Below, in pieces: positions 43,686-55,369 of a stretch of 64,000 nucleotides of DNA. This stretch comes from Gyrodactylus bullatarudis (Eukaryota > Platyhelminthes > Monogenea > Gyrodactylidea > Gyrodactylidae). Under the pieces are notes generated by a model. That model made no database searches. It was not told the DNA's origin and worked only from the letters and a program-made list of their open reading frames with translations. Numbering within the stretch: the first letter of the stretch is position 1; each line of letters opens with the position of its first letter. Location: assembly GCA_012064415.1 (NCBI GenBank), contig SSNU01000219.1, forward strand, positions 1 through 64,000, read 5' to 3'. The position numbers were made by a program, and so were the translations under genes.

Positions 43686-45353
43686 ATGAAATACAGAGGG
43701 TTTGGAGATTGCTTATGTGTCTTTCTTCATTGGAGAATTTGTTATGTTTTAGAGACCAGTAATATCTGTGGTGATTTAAGATGATAAATAAGAAATATGC
43801 GATTGGAGGAACTCCGAAGCATAAGATTATAAAAATAATAAAACTTTATAGAAGTATTTCAGAATTCCTAAAACGAATCGGAGGCAAACAATCAACAATA
43901 AGAAAGTCAGAATGCAAAAGTTTCAATTCAGATTGAAATTTATAAAATTAATTACCCCTAACCCCCTATTACTTCTCTGGTCCTTTGCTAATAAGAATGA
44001 AAAAATTTCATTTTAGATTGAAAAAATTTTAAATCAGAATTTTTAACTTGCAACTAGCTCTGAAAAAGGTATAAATCATGACGCTCACTTTCACGATATA
44101 GAGAAAAAAAATTTGAAAAAGCAATCTTTAAGGAAATTATGGCATTTATCAAATCTAGAGTTAGCGCCAAATTCCCTTAAATATGAACTACGAGTCAAAA
44201 TTTTGTTGATTCAAAAGTGATCAGATGTTGACTTTTGGGATCCCGATTAGACAAAGAAATCAAATATACTGAATCAGATTTTGAGGATCACCCCGTCCTC
44301 GTGTGAAAATTGTAATTTTACTTTTGGATCATTTTCCCTACCTAAAAATTCGATGAAATTTTTACAATTCAAGATCCCTGAAAAATGACGAATGCATCAA
44401 AATTTTCATGGTGATTATCGGTTTTCTTGTCTTATTTTGGTCTTAAAAATCAAATTTTGATCACTCTCACTTTGAAATCAACAAAAGTTTTCAAAAAAAT
44501 GAGAATTTGACGCCATCTCGAGATTCGAAATATGCCATTATTTCCTTAAAAATTGAATTTTTCAAAATTTTTTTCCTTTATATCGTAAAAGTGAGCCCCA
44601 TGATCTAGTTTCCAAAAGATCTCAATCAAATTCGATTTTTTGATGAAAAATGTGAGAAATTTTTAAAAGTCGAAAATTCCCATCTTCCTACAAGCTTTGA
44701 TATAAAAGTAGTTTCTTTTAGTTTGATATCTTTTTCCTGACTCAAATTTTTTTTTAGATAAGAAACGAAAATAACAAGAGAATGTGTAAGGACTAGGATC
44801 AAAAAAGCTTTTAGCAAAAACATATATTTTTTTCTGTTCAATCAATTCAAATAAAGTAACCCGAAGAAAGCACATTTTTACAAAATCTGAACGAATATAA
44901 ATTTAAAACTGTCTTAATTTGATATTATGAAATATTTTTTTTTATAACAGGATCACCTAAATATTTATTCAGTAATCCACGAGATGGTGAATTATCGCGC
45001 CATTTTTTGAATTTTACGCTGCGAAAACTGAGAAATACATTTTATAATAATCACTGATTATTGATCAGTGATCAATCAATCATTTCTAATCATAATTGAA
45101 GTTTCAAAACTTTTAAAGACAAATTATAAGATTTTGATCAGTTCCATCTTTTCATTTAGTCAAGATCAAAACAACACATGAAAATTATGCGATAACGACA
45201 GTTCGAATCGAAGTGACAAAATTTGTTGGAAAAGACGCAAGTTCAAATACACTCTAATTTAAATGTTTCTAGGCTAGATTTGTTAAAATCCTGAGGTACA
45301 AGAAAGCTGGAAATGAAGATGCTCCTATCCAAAAGACTACTCAAGATTCTTGA
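43686..45353 (+). pseudogene. G8: gutted member of the tandem family
   Basis: Exon 1 begins normally (MKYRGFGDCLCVFLH) but then carries a small deletion, and its donor is lost. Exons 2 to 4 are absent; the space is filled by spacer and a hairpin element at 44070-44700. Exons 5 (44758-44785), 6 (45160-45236) and 7 (45273-45353) remain open, correctly spliced in phase and with a GC donor for intron 6. They encode IRNENNKRM, KIKTTHENY, TVRIEV and VKILRYKKAG. The locus can no longer make the family protein. Intact 3' exons suggest the loss is fairly recent. Confidence 0.8.
44070..44700. repeat. Decayed hairpin element inside G8
   Basis: Blocks such as CGCCAAATTCCC near 44173 and ATGAGAATTTGACGCCA near 44500, and GACAAGAAA-type phrases, pair in inverted orientation across about 600 bp. 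Similar in layout and sequence to 14292-15000. Confidence 0.6.
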
Positions 45354-45469
45354 TTTTTAAATAAAAATTATTTTTTTGTTATTCGATAAAAATCTATTGC
45401 GAGAAAATATTTTTTGTTGTTGTTAGAAATAAAATCTATATTGAAAATATAAACAGATCTTGTGTTGGC

Positions 45470-45835
45470 TAAAGTCAAGGATTGAATATAAATTTTTGAT
45501 TGCATTTGAGCTGTTGTTGGCAGTTGATCTGGAAAATTAAATCGAAAATCACCTGGTTGCTTCTACTTGATGAATATCAGGATATAGAAGAGAATGGGAG
45601 TAGTAAATTTTAGATCGGATATTTTTTTTTTGAAATTGAAACATTTATTCATAGAAATGATTTTTACAAATAAGGGAACAAGGAAAGAGTGGGAGGGTTC
45701 GAACTTAGGACCGAGATTAAGAGGGTCCGAATGAGAGGTGAGAGAGATACCACTACGCCACACCGGGCAGATATGTTTAGTAATACTTTTTATGGAATTG
45801 AGGTTGTCACAATTTGACAAGTCATATTTCTTGTT
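45470..45835 (-). mobile_element. LINE 3' end, interrupted by a SINE
   Basis: The minus strand gives SNCDNLNSIKSITKH before the SINE and, after it, the remaining coding end and 3' UTR (GGTGATTTTCGATTTAATTT, CAGATCAACTGCCAA). It matches 33601-33730. The reading frame is broken by the insertion. Confidence 0.8.
45622..45770 (-). mobile_element. Full-length tRNA-derived SINE
   Basis: The minus strand starts CTGCCCGGTGTGGCGTAGTG, which includes an RNA polymerase III A box (TGGCGTAGTGG). It has a clear B box, GTTCGAACCC, about 50 bp later, a short body (CCTTGTTCCCTTATTTGTAA) and an A-rich tail. ATAT flanks both sides, a likely part of the target duplication. It sits inside the LINE end at 45470-45835. 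Confidence 0.85.
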
Positions 45836-46268
45836 AAGTTTATTAAATTAGTGAGTAAATAGTTACTTTCATAAGTGTAGTATTTCTCAGATTATAGGAT
45901 TTAATTGAAGATTCAGAGAATTTTTTTATGATGAATGCATAATTCCAATTTGAATTGTCTCAATTTTTTCATTTACATCAGAAATAACCTGTTTTGCAAC
46001 CTCTTTTCTTTAAATTATAATCTGCAAGCTCTTTGAACAAATTAAGGGCCTCATAAAGTCTATTTTTTCTAGAGATCCAGTGGCCCCGAAGATTACTAAA
46101 ATGTCAAAAATAATAGTTTTCATGATCCAGATCAAAGTTATAAAGTCTTGGATCGGTCTTATTTTCATGATAAGGTCTTAAAAAGTTTAGGGTCCAAAGT
46201 TTTAGGTCTTGAAAAACAATTATCAAATTTTTAGAACTTAACAAAATCAAAAAAGGAAAATAGCGTGC
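45836..46268. other. No gene seen
   Basis: AT-rich spacer between the LINE end and the Fam2-B relic, with AAGGTCTT phrases in both orientations. Confidence 0.45.
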
Positions 46269-47318
46269 TTGTTTCCTATTGGTAGATTTAAGCAAAATTT
46301 TGTATTTGATATGCTTTCACACCATATACGTATCACCGGAGAAGCAATGAAAAACGCTGTTATGCCTGTCTTAAAAAATACAAATTCAGTCCAATCTCTC
46401 CAGGTTATAGCATGGGATGGTGCTTTAAATAATTTGAGTCCAAATGTTGGATTAGTATCACTTATGGAAAGGACTCTTAACAGAAATCTGCTCAGAATCG
46501 TTTTTCTAATTCATGCAGTAGAAAATGTATTAAAGCATGTTGTATTTAATTTTATTGGACGAACAACTGGACCAAATACAATTGCTGGTAGACTTGGCAG
46601 CCTTCTAGCTAAAGTTGATAAAAATTTCCCGATTGCTAATTTTTAACTAATTCATGCAATCATGTATCCTGTACCAAATATTTTGTTGAATACTCTTGGA
46701 CATGAACAGAAATATTTGTTCAAGATTTGTAAATTTGTTATCAGAGGACCCCAAGACGAAGAATTATCTAATTTTATCAGAAATAATTCTATCGGAATTC
46801 TTTGTCAATCACGATGGACTATATTAGCCAGTAGAATACTGAGGTTATATGTTTCAAGAAGAAATCCATCAACAAGACTCAGAATGATGGCAGAATTTGT
46901 TGTTCAAGTGTATGTTCCTAGTTCTTTTGAAGTAAGACACAAGTCTTCTATTTATGATGCACCAGCAAATTTTTACAACATTATGATTCGAGTTGAAAAT
47001 TTCCCACATGCAATTATTAAACAATTAGGCAAAATAGCCCTACAGAACAACTCATTCATGGCACATCCTGAGATAATTCTTCTATCAATGTCGAGAAGTG
47101 AAGATTTACCAATAAGGCAAGAAGCACAAAAACTACTTGGTAATGCTGTAAATGGACTGAGAATTTATGCAAATCCCCAGCTAAACTTCAATGCTGATAG
47201 CTTTTACGAGATGGTGGATTTTAATCAAATAGAGTATTGTGTTCCAACTATTCTTCAAGGCATAAATTTCATTGAAGAAAGAGCTCTCAACTTGCCAAAG
47301 CTGTGCTCAAACACTTAA
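46269..47318 (+). pseudogene. Fam2-B: decayed transposase-like gene
   Basis: The frame holds SHHIRITGEAMKNAVMPVL, LQVIAWDGALNNLSPNVGL, MERTLNRNLLRIVFLIHAVE and FIGRTTGPNTIAGRLGSLL, then a stop near 46646. In another frame it continues with LGHEQKYLFKICKFV, SRWTILASRILRLYVSRRNP, FMAHPEIILLSMSRSEDLPI and PQLNFNADSFYEMVDF. It is collinear with Fam2-A (20909-22394) at low identity, so the two are different lineages of the same family. The N-terminal third is missing. Some sequence near 47440-47620 may be a decayed C-terminus, but I cannot support it. Confidence 0.7.
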
Positions 47319-47937
47319 GATATTGAAAGATTAATTTGTGATTTTAAAAAATCTCTCAAACTTGTCAAAATATTTGAAATATTATGAAAAGATGATGATT
47401 GTAATTCGAACTAATAATTTATTTTCCTCCCATAGAGAAGCTTTTCCTCAAAAGAAGTATTGAACAAGGCAGGCTGTTAACACGCAGGATCTCCATCGAG
47501 CAGTCCGAGGAGAATGTTCTTACGAAAAGACAAACAGAATATTCTCTGCAGTCAATCCTAATGCAAAGAAGTTGTTGATAGCATCACCTGGATGCAAGGA
47601 TGATTCCCCTGATAAACCCCTTCTATGAGTTGACAATTGATCAACTCATTGAGAAAGCCAAAACTTTCTCTAACAATAATAAAAATAAAAGAATTAGAAG
47701 AAGATGATTTTGATCTGAATGAATAATTTTCTATTCTTTATCTAAAGATTTTATTCATTACTATAGTTTATTAAATCATCTGTTGGGCTACTAACTTCCA
47801 AAATAATTACGTCGTTTCTTATTGGAGATTGAGACCAATTTTTATATTCCAGATGACAGAATGCTATATCAAGACTCTAGTTTCTTTGACCAACATATAA
47901 TCCGATCTAGTATTCTTCTGTGTCAAAATGAAGTGAC
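47319..47937. other. No supported gene
   Basis: Less AT-rich sequence near 47440-47640 could be a decayed end of the Fam2 element, but no frame is open. Ends at the start of repeat copy 2. Confidence 0.4.
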
Positions 47938-48455
47938 TAAGTTGATATAAGATTTGTAATTATAATTAATCAAATCATTCGATTGTCAAAAATATTAAGG
48001 AATAAGCAGGCAGAGTAATAAAAGGAGGTTTTATAAGATGAATTTTGTGTTTGTTAATTCCAAAAAGTGAAGATATCTTCGTATAACAGGATTTATTCAT
48101 TTCAGAATGGAGTGATACACTAAAAAACTGATATTAACATAAGAAATTAATTCAAGCTAACTTGGTAATATTTTTGCTGCTGATAAATCTTATCGATACA
48201 AATTCGCAAATTAATTTATAAACTTTTCTTATTGAAACAAATTTAAAAAATTTTTCTTAAACAAATTAAGGAATTTTTATTTAAGTATCACGAAAATCAA
48301 AACCCGCGAACCATATTTCAATGTTAGTACTAAAATCATTTTAGCATTATGGGGAAACGATTTTATGAGACTTTAAAAAGCTTAAAGTAATCTACAATAG
48401 CATAGCAATTTTCTCATAAAAAATTTTTAAGATCTGAAATTTTCATCGAGGTCTA
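47938..48455. repeat. Dispersed repeat, copy 2 of 2
   Basis: Near-identical to 1-517, same orientation. Here only one arm of the inverted repeat is present; the copy ends at CGAGGTCTAA. Confidence 0.85.
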
Positions 48456-48627
48456 ATATACATTGCATATTATGTACATCAAACCATATAGCTTGTGTTT
48501 ATGATATTGACCAATCAGAATCGAATCATTTTTTTTTCGTTTTTCGCGTTAAACTGATTACAACAAATTTTTTTCTAGCATTGTTCATAAAGCTTTTGAG
48601 AGTTTTATACAGGAATTTGATATATAT

Positions 48628-49598
48628 GTTACAGTATAACCTTTGAATCAGTATGTTTATAAATAAACTAGTATAAGTTTTGAGCCAGTACGAAATCAGT
48701 ATATCCTTTGAATAGATAGTTTCTCAAGGGTTATACTGATTTCGTACTGATTAATCGCAGTATAACCTTTGAATCAGTATCTTTATAAATAAACTAGTAT
48801 AAGTTTTGAATTTCAATTGTCCTGAAGTGAATCCACGATCAAGATGCATAAGTCGATGAACTGCTTATATTTGTCTCTAAGTTCAGAATTCATTCTATAT
48901 CGACCTGGGTGTAATAATTTTGAATGAGCAGTCTTGATAATATTAAAAACTTCATTCTGATGTACGAATTTGAGTACTTTTTCGCTATCTTTATCACTTT
49001 ATCAACAATCAGCACATCATATCGCTTTAAGAGGTAATAATCACGTGATAATTTTTTTGTTTCAGTGTTTTGTAAAAACTTAATACGACTTATAAGGATG
49101 AATATTCAATTTCGGAGATAAGAAAATTTCCAGTTGTTTGCTCTATGTAATCATGAAAATTTTTTTAGCTCTAACGTCGTCATCCTGAGACATCTTTGAT
49201 AATTTAATGGAACAAATGAAATCAAAACTATAAAGAAAGTGTTGGCAAGTTTTAATTGGTCATTTTTGAAGGGTTAGGCCAAAAAGTATTTCATGTATTT
49301 TTATAGGAAGAATACTCTAAAGGCCTGATTACAAAAATCCTGGTGAAATAAGATTGAAATCAAAAATAAAATCAGTATTGTACAAAGGTTTAATCCTAAA
49401 ATTTGCAATAAATTTACGATCCCTCCCTGAAAATCAATTTTAATCAATAGTGAAATACAAAATAATATAAATTTTACCATGAGGGTAAATTCATTAAAAC
49501 TCTTGAGAAAGAATTCAAAGGATAAACTAATTTCGTACTGGCTCAAAACTCATACTAGTTTATTTATAAACATACTGATTCAAAGGTTATACTGTAAC
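48628..49598. mobile_element. Foldback element with GTTACAGTATAACC ends
   Basis: The left end, GTTACAGTATAACCTTTG followed by AATCAGTATGTTTATAAA, is inverted at the right end (about 49510-49598, closing with CTGTAAC). The left side holds an extra internal repetition of the terminal sequence at about 48755-48810. ATATAT flanks both ends. The interior has no recognisable gene. Confidence 0.8.
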
Positions 49599-49985
49599 AT
49601 ATATAGGTTTTGATAGATTCCCTACCCTTATATGTAGTTTTTGATGAAATGCCGATAATTTATTGAGCACATTTCTGAATTTACACGAATATCATCTCCA
49701 TCTTACACCGTTTTGATCACCTTACCTACCATCTTATAATGATCAGGATTTCAAATTACAAGTTAATAATTCGGTTTTCGAAAGTATCCTTCGATTAAGA
49801 AATTCAGATTTTGGTTAACGTCATAAATTCGCATCTCGATACCAACTAACTTCAATTCATATTATGAGCGGAATTTCTCATCGATTCTATGGAAAGTCTA
49901 TACATATACGAAATTCGATATATATAAATAAAAATATATTTTTGATAATTTTTACTCAGTTTCTTTGAGATAATAACGTTAATCA

Positions 49986-51901
49986 ATGCTCATTCTTAGG
50001 TATAGAAGTTTCGGAGATTGTTTGGGGGCTTTTCTGCATTTTATAAGAGAATTCGTAATTTTCACAATCAAATAATACTGATTTCCATAGAGCACTTTGG
50101 TCGGCTTGGAACGTGATTCTAAGATCTGTGAATACCTAAAGACCACTAATTGCTCTATATCATCGTTATGGAATTTAAAGAGATATCTTGGAACAGGCAA
50201 TGCTAAAACTAAAGGCCTCGGCTTCCACTATGCTTTCAATAAACTTTTACTTGAGCTGTTCAAAAACTATGTAAATTCATCAAACTTATAATTAATAACA
50301 CTAGTACAATGTAGATATATACAAGAAGTGTTTGAAAATAACATTAGTGATAAATTCAAAAGTGCGTTTTGTAACATTTGTTGTCTGTCGAGCTTTAATA
50401 CCAAACATGACACTTGTAAGTATTCATTGTAATCAGATAGGAACAAGGAATTATCTACGCCGAACTGTGCAAGATAAAAACTAGGAAATATTTTACGCAT
50501 TTTCCAGAATACATCATTGTATTTGTGAGGAATAAGTTCAGATATCATATAGAGAAGTTAGAAACTTTGGAGTTGAACAAACTGGGATTCTTGTATGATG
50601 GGCCAGATGACACCTATGCGCTTCATGCATCAATTGTAAGTTAAATAAAGTATTGTCTCGAGTTAAAGTTTCAGGTATGAGTTTCAGCTCTATTCAAAAT
50701 CTTCTGCATTATTTTTCAATCAAAATGTGTGAAATTCTCAAAACTGATACCAAGAAAATACATAAGTTAAATTTTCTATTAGGAGAGCTCGTCAGAAGCG
50801 AAGACAATCAAAGTTTTTAAAGTTTGCGATGGTTATTGGCTGGGTTCTAGCCGTTGGGAATTCTAAATTTAGTAAATTTCAGTCTCAAGTTGAGACTCTC
50901 ACATTTTTACTAATTGTAAATAAATTTTGAAGATACGAAACAATGACCATGGTACATTATGTGAGTAACTTGATCAGTTTGTTTAACTTGTTTTAAAAAT
51001 GAAAAACAAAGCTATTACTATTGGTCTTTTAAGTTATAACTAGGGTGGTAGATTTGCGATTTTTGATATGTTGCTTCCTCTCTTCCTTATCAGGAAAATG
51101 TAAACATTTAACTTCTAGCATTGCTAGTAACCAAGATAAAATTGCGATTTTTCCTTAATCTTCTACTTGATAAGAAGAAATAAATTCTCACTCGAGTGAG
51201 CCTCTTCCTTTAATCAGGTATTAGCTTTCTTCTTTTTTGTCTTCGCGTATAATCAGATTTTCTGAGAGTTTAATATTTTTATTATGAAATAATTATAAGA
51301 CTCAATATGATTCTCTGGATAATCAGGAGCAAAAATGTTTTATGGATCCCATTATGAAATTAGCCAAAAATTCCCAACTTTCCAATTTTTCAACCTTTGA
51401 GCTCAAAATTTTTTATCGATTTCGAAGAAGTTCACATAAATTCGTCATTGATGTGGGAAATCGAATTATTTCAATTTTTGATTATCACAAAGGGGATTAA
51501 AATTTTTTTCCTAGAAACGGCAAATTTAAATTCTTCATCCGAGATGTCGGGAAATCTGCGAAATCGATGGAAAATGTAACTATAAATGTTGAAAAGTAGA
51601 AATTTGGCCAATTCTCGCAATTCAAATTTTCATATTCAAAACAACTCATTAGCCTATTCCATCATGAAATTCAAAAATGTATTAAATAAATTTTGTTTTT
51701 TGAAGTTAAGATCAAAACATTATGCCACGACCATAGTATAACTTCAGTTCCAATCGATTACAGGGGATTAGTCGAAAAGGATGCAAGTTCAAATAAATCC
51801 TAATTTTCACATCTTTCTAGGGGAAAAATGTTAAGATCCTGATGTACAAGAAAGTTATGAAGGAAATACCTCTCATTGAAGATATTGCTAAAGATTCTTG
51901 A
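49986..51901 (+). CDS. G9: seven-exon gene of the tandem family, sister of G5
   Basis: Exons: 49986-50054, 50091-50270, 50305-50415, 50441-50635, 50933-50960, 51706-51782 and 51821-51901, giving about 246 residues. Exon 1 reads MLILRYRSFGDCLGAFLHFI. As in G5, an acceptor-like TTCTTAG precedes the TATAGAAG part, so the true start may lie in an upstream exon. Exon 2 has SKICEYLKTTNCSISSLWNL. Exon 3 ends CRALIPNMTL. Exon 4 has FPEYIIVFVRNKFRYHIEKL and LGFLYDGPDDTYAL. Later exons have IRNNDHGTL, KIKTLCHDHS, VPIDYRGL and KILMYKKVMK. Introns 1 to 3 are 36, 34 and 25 nt, and intron 6 is 38 nt with a GC donor. Identity to G5 is high in exons and in the short introns, including matching 3' flanks, so the two come from a recent duplication. 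Confidence 0.82.
51045..51245. repeat. Dispersed repeat in G9 intron 5
   Basis: TTTGCGATTTTTGATATGTT, CTTCTACTTGATAA and TCTCACTCGAGTGAGCC resemble the piece at 29764-29960 upstream of G5. Confidence 0.55.
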
Positions 51902-53346
51902 TATTAAATAAAATATTCGTTTTAACTTATCATTTTTTATTGATTATTTGTAAATGAAAACCTAATTTTTCCCAAAATCAAGGATATCCAGTAGAAATAG
52001 ATTTCTAAATTTTTAACATGAGTCAGAATCTAATTCGGTATCTCGGTCGTTTTGAATGTGATACCGTATATTCATTTCTATCGCATATTGTTTCACCCAT
52101 TTGTTAAGCCTCAGAAAATAAGATGAACAAAATTGTGAAAATTTTCAAACTAAAAAGTTTTTTAATGTTTTATTTTGATAATTTTTGAATTCACATTGTT
52201 TCTCACAGAAAAGCAGTAGAATGAATTTCTCTTATTCTTCATGACTAAAAAGGTAGTTAGAAGCGAAATTTTGTGGAAAAATATTATAATAATTGAACCC
52301 ATTTGGATTTTTGGATAAAAAGATTAGCAATCCTACATCAAGTTAATATGAAAATGGGAATATATGGTTTTCACAAATTTCTTAATTTTTTCATGAAGAA
52401 ATCAGCTGATTAATTTTGGATCAAAAATTGATATAATTTTCACAATTTTTATAAAAACCAAAATTGAAGCTATGAAGATACCAAGTTATTTGGCCAAAAA
52501 TATTACTAATTCAAGTTTACATTGTGGGCTTCAATTTAATTGATCCAGAAACCTATCAAACTGGTGGAGTTATGAAGGTTCAAAACAATTGGAAAATGGA
52601 CATATGTCCATCGGCACCGAAAGGGTTAAGGGAAAAAATGGCCTCATCAATGGCATCACCATCTGTGATTCGGAGAGACTCAAACACAATTGGTTTTATT
52701 ACCTGATTCCTGTTCTGGAGTATCGTGATTTCTGAATCTGTTTAAAAGATGGTTATTGTTTCAGTCCCATTAGCTTGAATTGTCTTGACTGCTTCATCCT
52801 TTGAGTGCTCATTTGGCAAGTTTTTGACACTCATCCATAGTTTGTGGAAGACTTGAGCTGCTTTGGATATCGAATTGTTCTTCCTTGCATTGAACCAATT
52901 GCTCGAACATAAACCTGCATTGTAAATTGCACAACTTTCTTCAAGTTAGCATCATGATTAGCAGTCTAAATATAGTATCGTAGCAACTTTAAAACAACTT
53001 CTAGCCAAAGCTAATCTATACCCCATCTAGCTGAGGAGAATGGCATTTTCAGCTGTAAACGAATCCCTTGCGGTGAGTTTTCATGTCTTCAATAATAAAA
53101 AGACCAACACGATTCAAAGTATATTTAGAGAGAAATAAGAGGGGGCAACTGTTCTCTAATTTAACCTTTTTAATTTCTACCATTTGCTCATCCAGGAATC
53201 TGTTAAATATTGATTATTCATGAGTTAATCGAGACAGTTGTCTGGTTAATTTCATCGATAAAAAATTGAATTGCGTAGAGAATGAATTTGAACTAAAATT
53301 TTTTATTTAAACTTAGTTAAATGATAAAAAGTTACAGATAAAAGAT
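51902..53346. other. Spacer between G9 and G10 with repeat pieces
   Basis: Holds a TTAATATGAAAATGGGAATA hairpin end near 52341 and the inverted partner of the 28030 repeat at about 52440-52580. A minus-strand stretch at about 52690-52960 contains CNLQCRFMFEQL and, in another frame, KAAQVFHKLWMSVKNLPNEH. It might be a very decayed Fam2 piece (confidence about 0.3). No intact gene. Confidence 0.45.
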
Positions 53347-55369
53347 ATGTCCTATACAGATTTCTTTAAATGTCTATGCTGTCTTTTACATTGCACAAAA
53401 GAATTTGTAATTCCTGTATTTCTTTTAATCTATTAGAGTGAACTAATAAAATTGGAAAGTAGTTCAGAGATTATTCAGCTTCTGAGATCATCAAAGGATG
53501 ACAAGAAGAAGATGAAAAAGCTTAGATCCCGATTCAGGGAATCCAATGATCCTCTGGGAAGTTACAACAACTTTTATGTCACATTCACAGGCTTGTTGAA
53601 GACTCTGTACAGAGAATATGTATAAGTTTATTGTTTAATAATATTTCTTAGAATAATTCGAAATTGCTTCTAGTAAATTATACAATTCATGGGAGACGTG
53701 AAGAAAGGACATTTTCGGTGATGTTTTTTCCCAGTCGAATTTGCCTACAGAATATGACTATGGTAAGATGAAAAGTCTTGTAAACTAAATAGGCCGAAGG
53801 AATTATTTATGGATTAATATTTCGAGAACATGGCAAAAAAATCTATTTCTATCTTCCCACTTATCTGATTGTGTACGTTAAAAATCAGAAGATGAAACAT
53901 ATCAGAGATTACGAAGTACTAAGCTCGAATGATCTCGGATTTCTTTATGAGGGTGAAGAATCCACATTTAATTTACTACTTGGCATTGTGAGTGTTTATT
54001 ATTCTCGTAATATTATAAATGTGCTCAGATTTTGCTGTCTAAATTTTTCCCCATGATCCCCATTTATTTCTAACCAGTAAAATGTTCAAGAAACTGGCAT
54101 TAAACAAGTAATTTCATTTGGCATATTTGTGATCCTAAAGCTCAACTCTCAATTTGAAATAAACGAATATTTTTAAGTCAAAGTTTTCTTTCGAAATTTC
54201 TCTTCTCCGGAAGGTGAGTTCCATGATCTAGATTTCGAAATTTCTTCATCAAATTTTTAAAGCCAATTTCTTGTTATAAAATTTGTATTTTTGGCTCCAT
54301 TTATAACTTGAGTGTTGTATTTTTTCTAAAACTTCACTTTTGATTTAAATAAATTGATTTGTTATCTTAGCTTTTCAATGAAAAGTTTTCATGCTTTTCT
54401 GTTGGTTATTCGACTCTTTATTTTGATTGGTTGAAAAAGAGGCTTGATTTTTATATCTATAATTATGATTCGGTTTCCGACTCTACCTAAAATTATAAAT
54501 GGTCTTAGATCTTTTTGGAGAAGCTATGGTAAACGATCAAGCAGACAGCTAGTCATTACTCTTGCTGTATCATTTTTTTCGTTTATTTCAGTTACAGTAT
54601 AATAGACCGATGTTTTTTTACGCTTACAGTATCATTATTTATTTTATTTTCTTCATCAGTATCAAAAGATGAAATAATTTCATAAACAGTATAATAGACC
54701 AATATATCCTTTCACTTACAGCATCAATGATTATGAAAATTTACTGACACAGTATCATTTCACGTTATTTTTTTCTAAACAAAATTGTAAAATATTGTTA
54801 AGATTGGATAAATATTTGTAGTATGATGGAAATATTTTGAGAAAAATAACGTGAAATTATACTGTGTCAGTAAATTTTCATAATCATTGATACTGTAAGT
54901 GAAAGGATATGTTGGTCTATTTCATCTTTTGATACTGATGAAGAAAATAAAATAAATAATGATACTTCAAGTGTAAAAAAACATCGGTCTATTATACTGT
55001 AACTGAAATAAACGAAAAAATGATACTGCAAGTGTAAATTTCCCTTATAATTATGGATGGATAGTTACAAGTAGCATTTTTGAGTTTTCATCTAAAAATG
55101 CTATAGGAAATTTAACTCTTATTAGAATAGTATGGTTTATTGGTATCAAATGGTTTTTGCGATTATTTTTCTATTTCTAAGTGCAATTAAATTATTGCAA
55201 AAAATATAAATTCTAAATGTATTAAATTATTTCAGATACGTCATAATCGAAAAGAGAATTCGTGTGAGTTTAGCAATTATACTTAAGAAAAATACGTTAA
55301 ATTCTACTTTAACTATTGAAGATTTCAGATTTCATCATGGGTCAAAGCAATTTTCCTATTGATTTTTAG
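53347..55369 (+). CDS. G10: most divergent member of the tandem family
   Basis: Exons: 53347-53406, 53437-53619, 53652-53762, 53793-53987, 55236-55263 and a last exon starting at 55329 that ends at 55369. The total is about 205 residues. Exon 1 reads MSYTDFFKCLCCLLHCTKEF. Exon 2 has EIIQLLRSSKDDKKKMKKL. Exon 3 ends CLQNMTM. Exon 4 has LPTYLIVYVKNQKMKHIRDY and LGFLYEGEESTFNL. Exon 5 has IRHNRKENS. Exon lengths and phases equal those of the other copies through exon 5. The 3' end is uncertain: the usual KIKTL and KILMYKK exons are not found, and two alternative terminal exons fit (55329-55369, ending NFPIDF, or 55370-55413, ending LVHNEI). Intron 4 holds a complete hairpin MITE. Confidence 0.7.
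54561..55031. mobile_element. Complete hairpin MITE in G10 intron 4
   Basis: The whole element folds back on itself: CTTGCTGTATCATTTTTTTC at the left pairs with the end ATGATACTGCAAG, and GTTACAGTATAATAGACCGA pairs with CATCGGTCTATTATACTG. It serves as the intact reference for the split copy at 18408 and 22560. Confidence 0.8.

Noticed and set aside
45660..45770. A functional tRNA gene
   Set aside because: A and B boxes are present but the cloverleaf is not convincing, and an A-rich tail and other copies mark it as a SINE.
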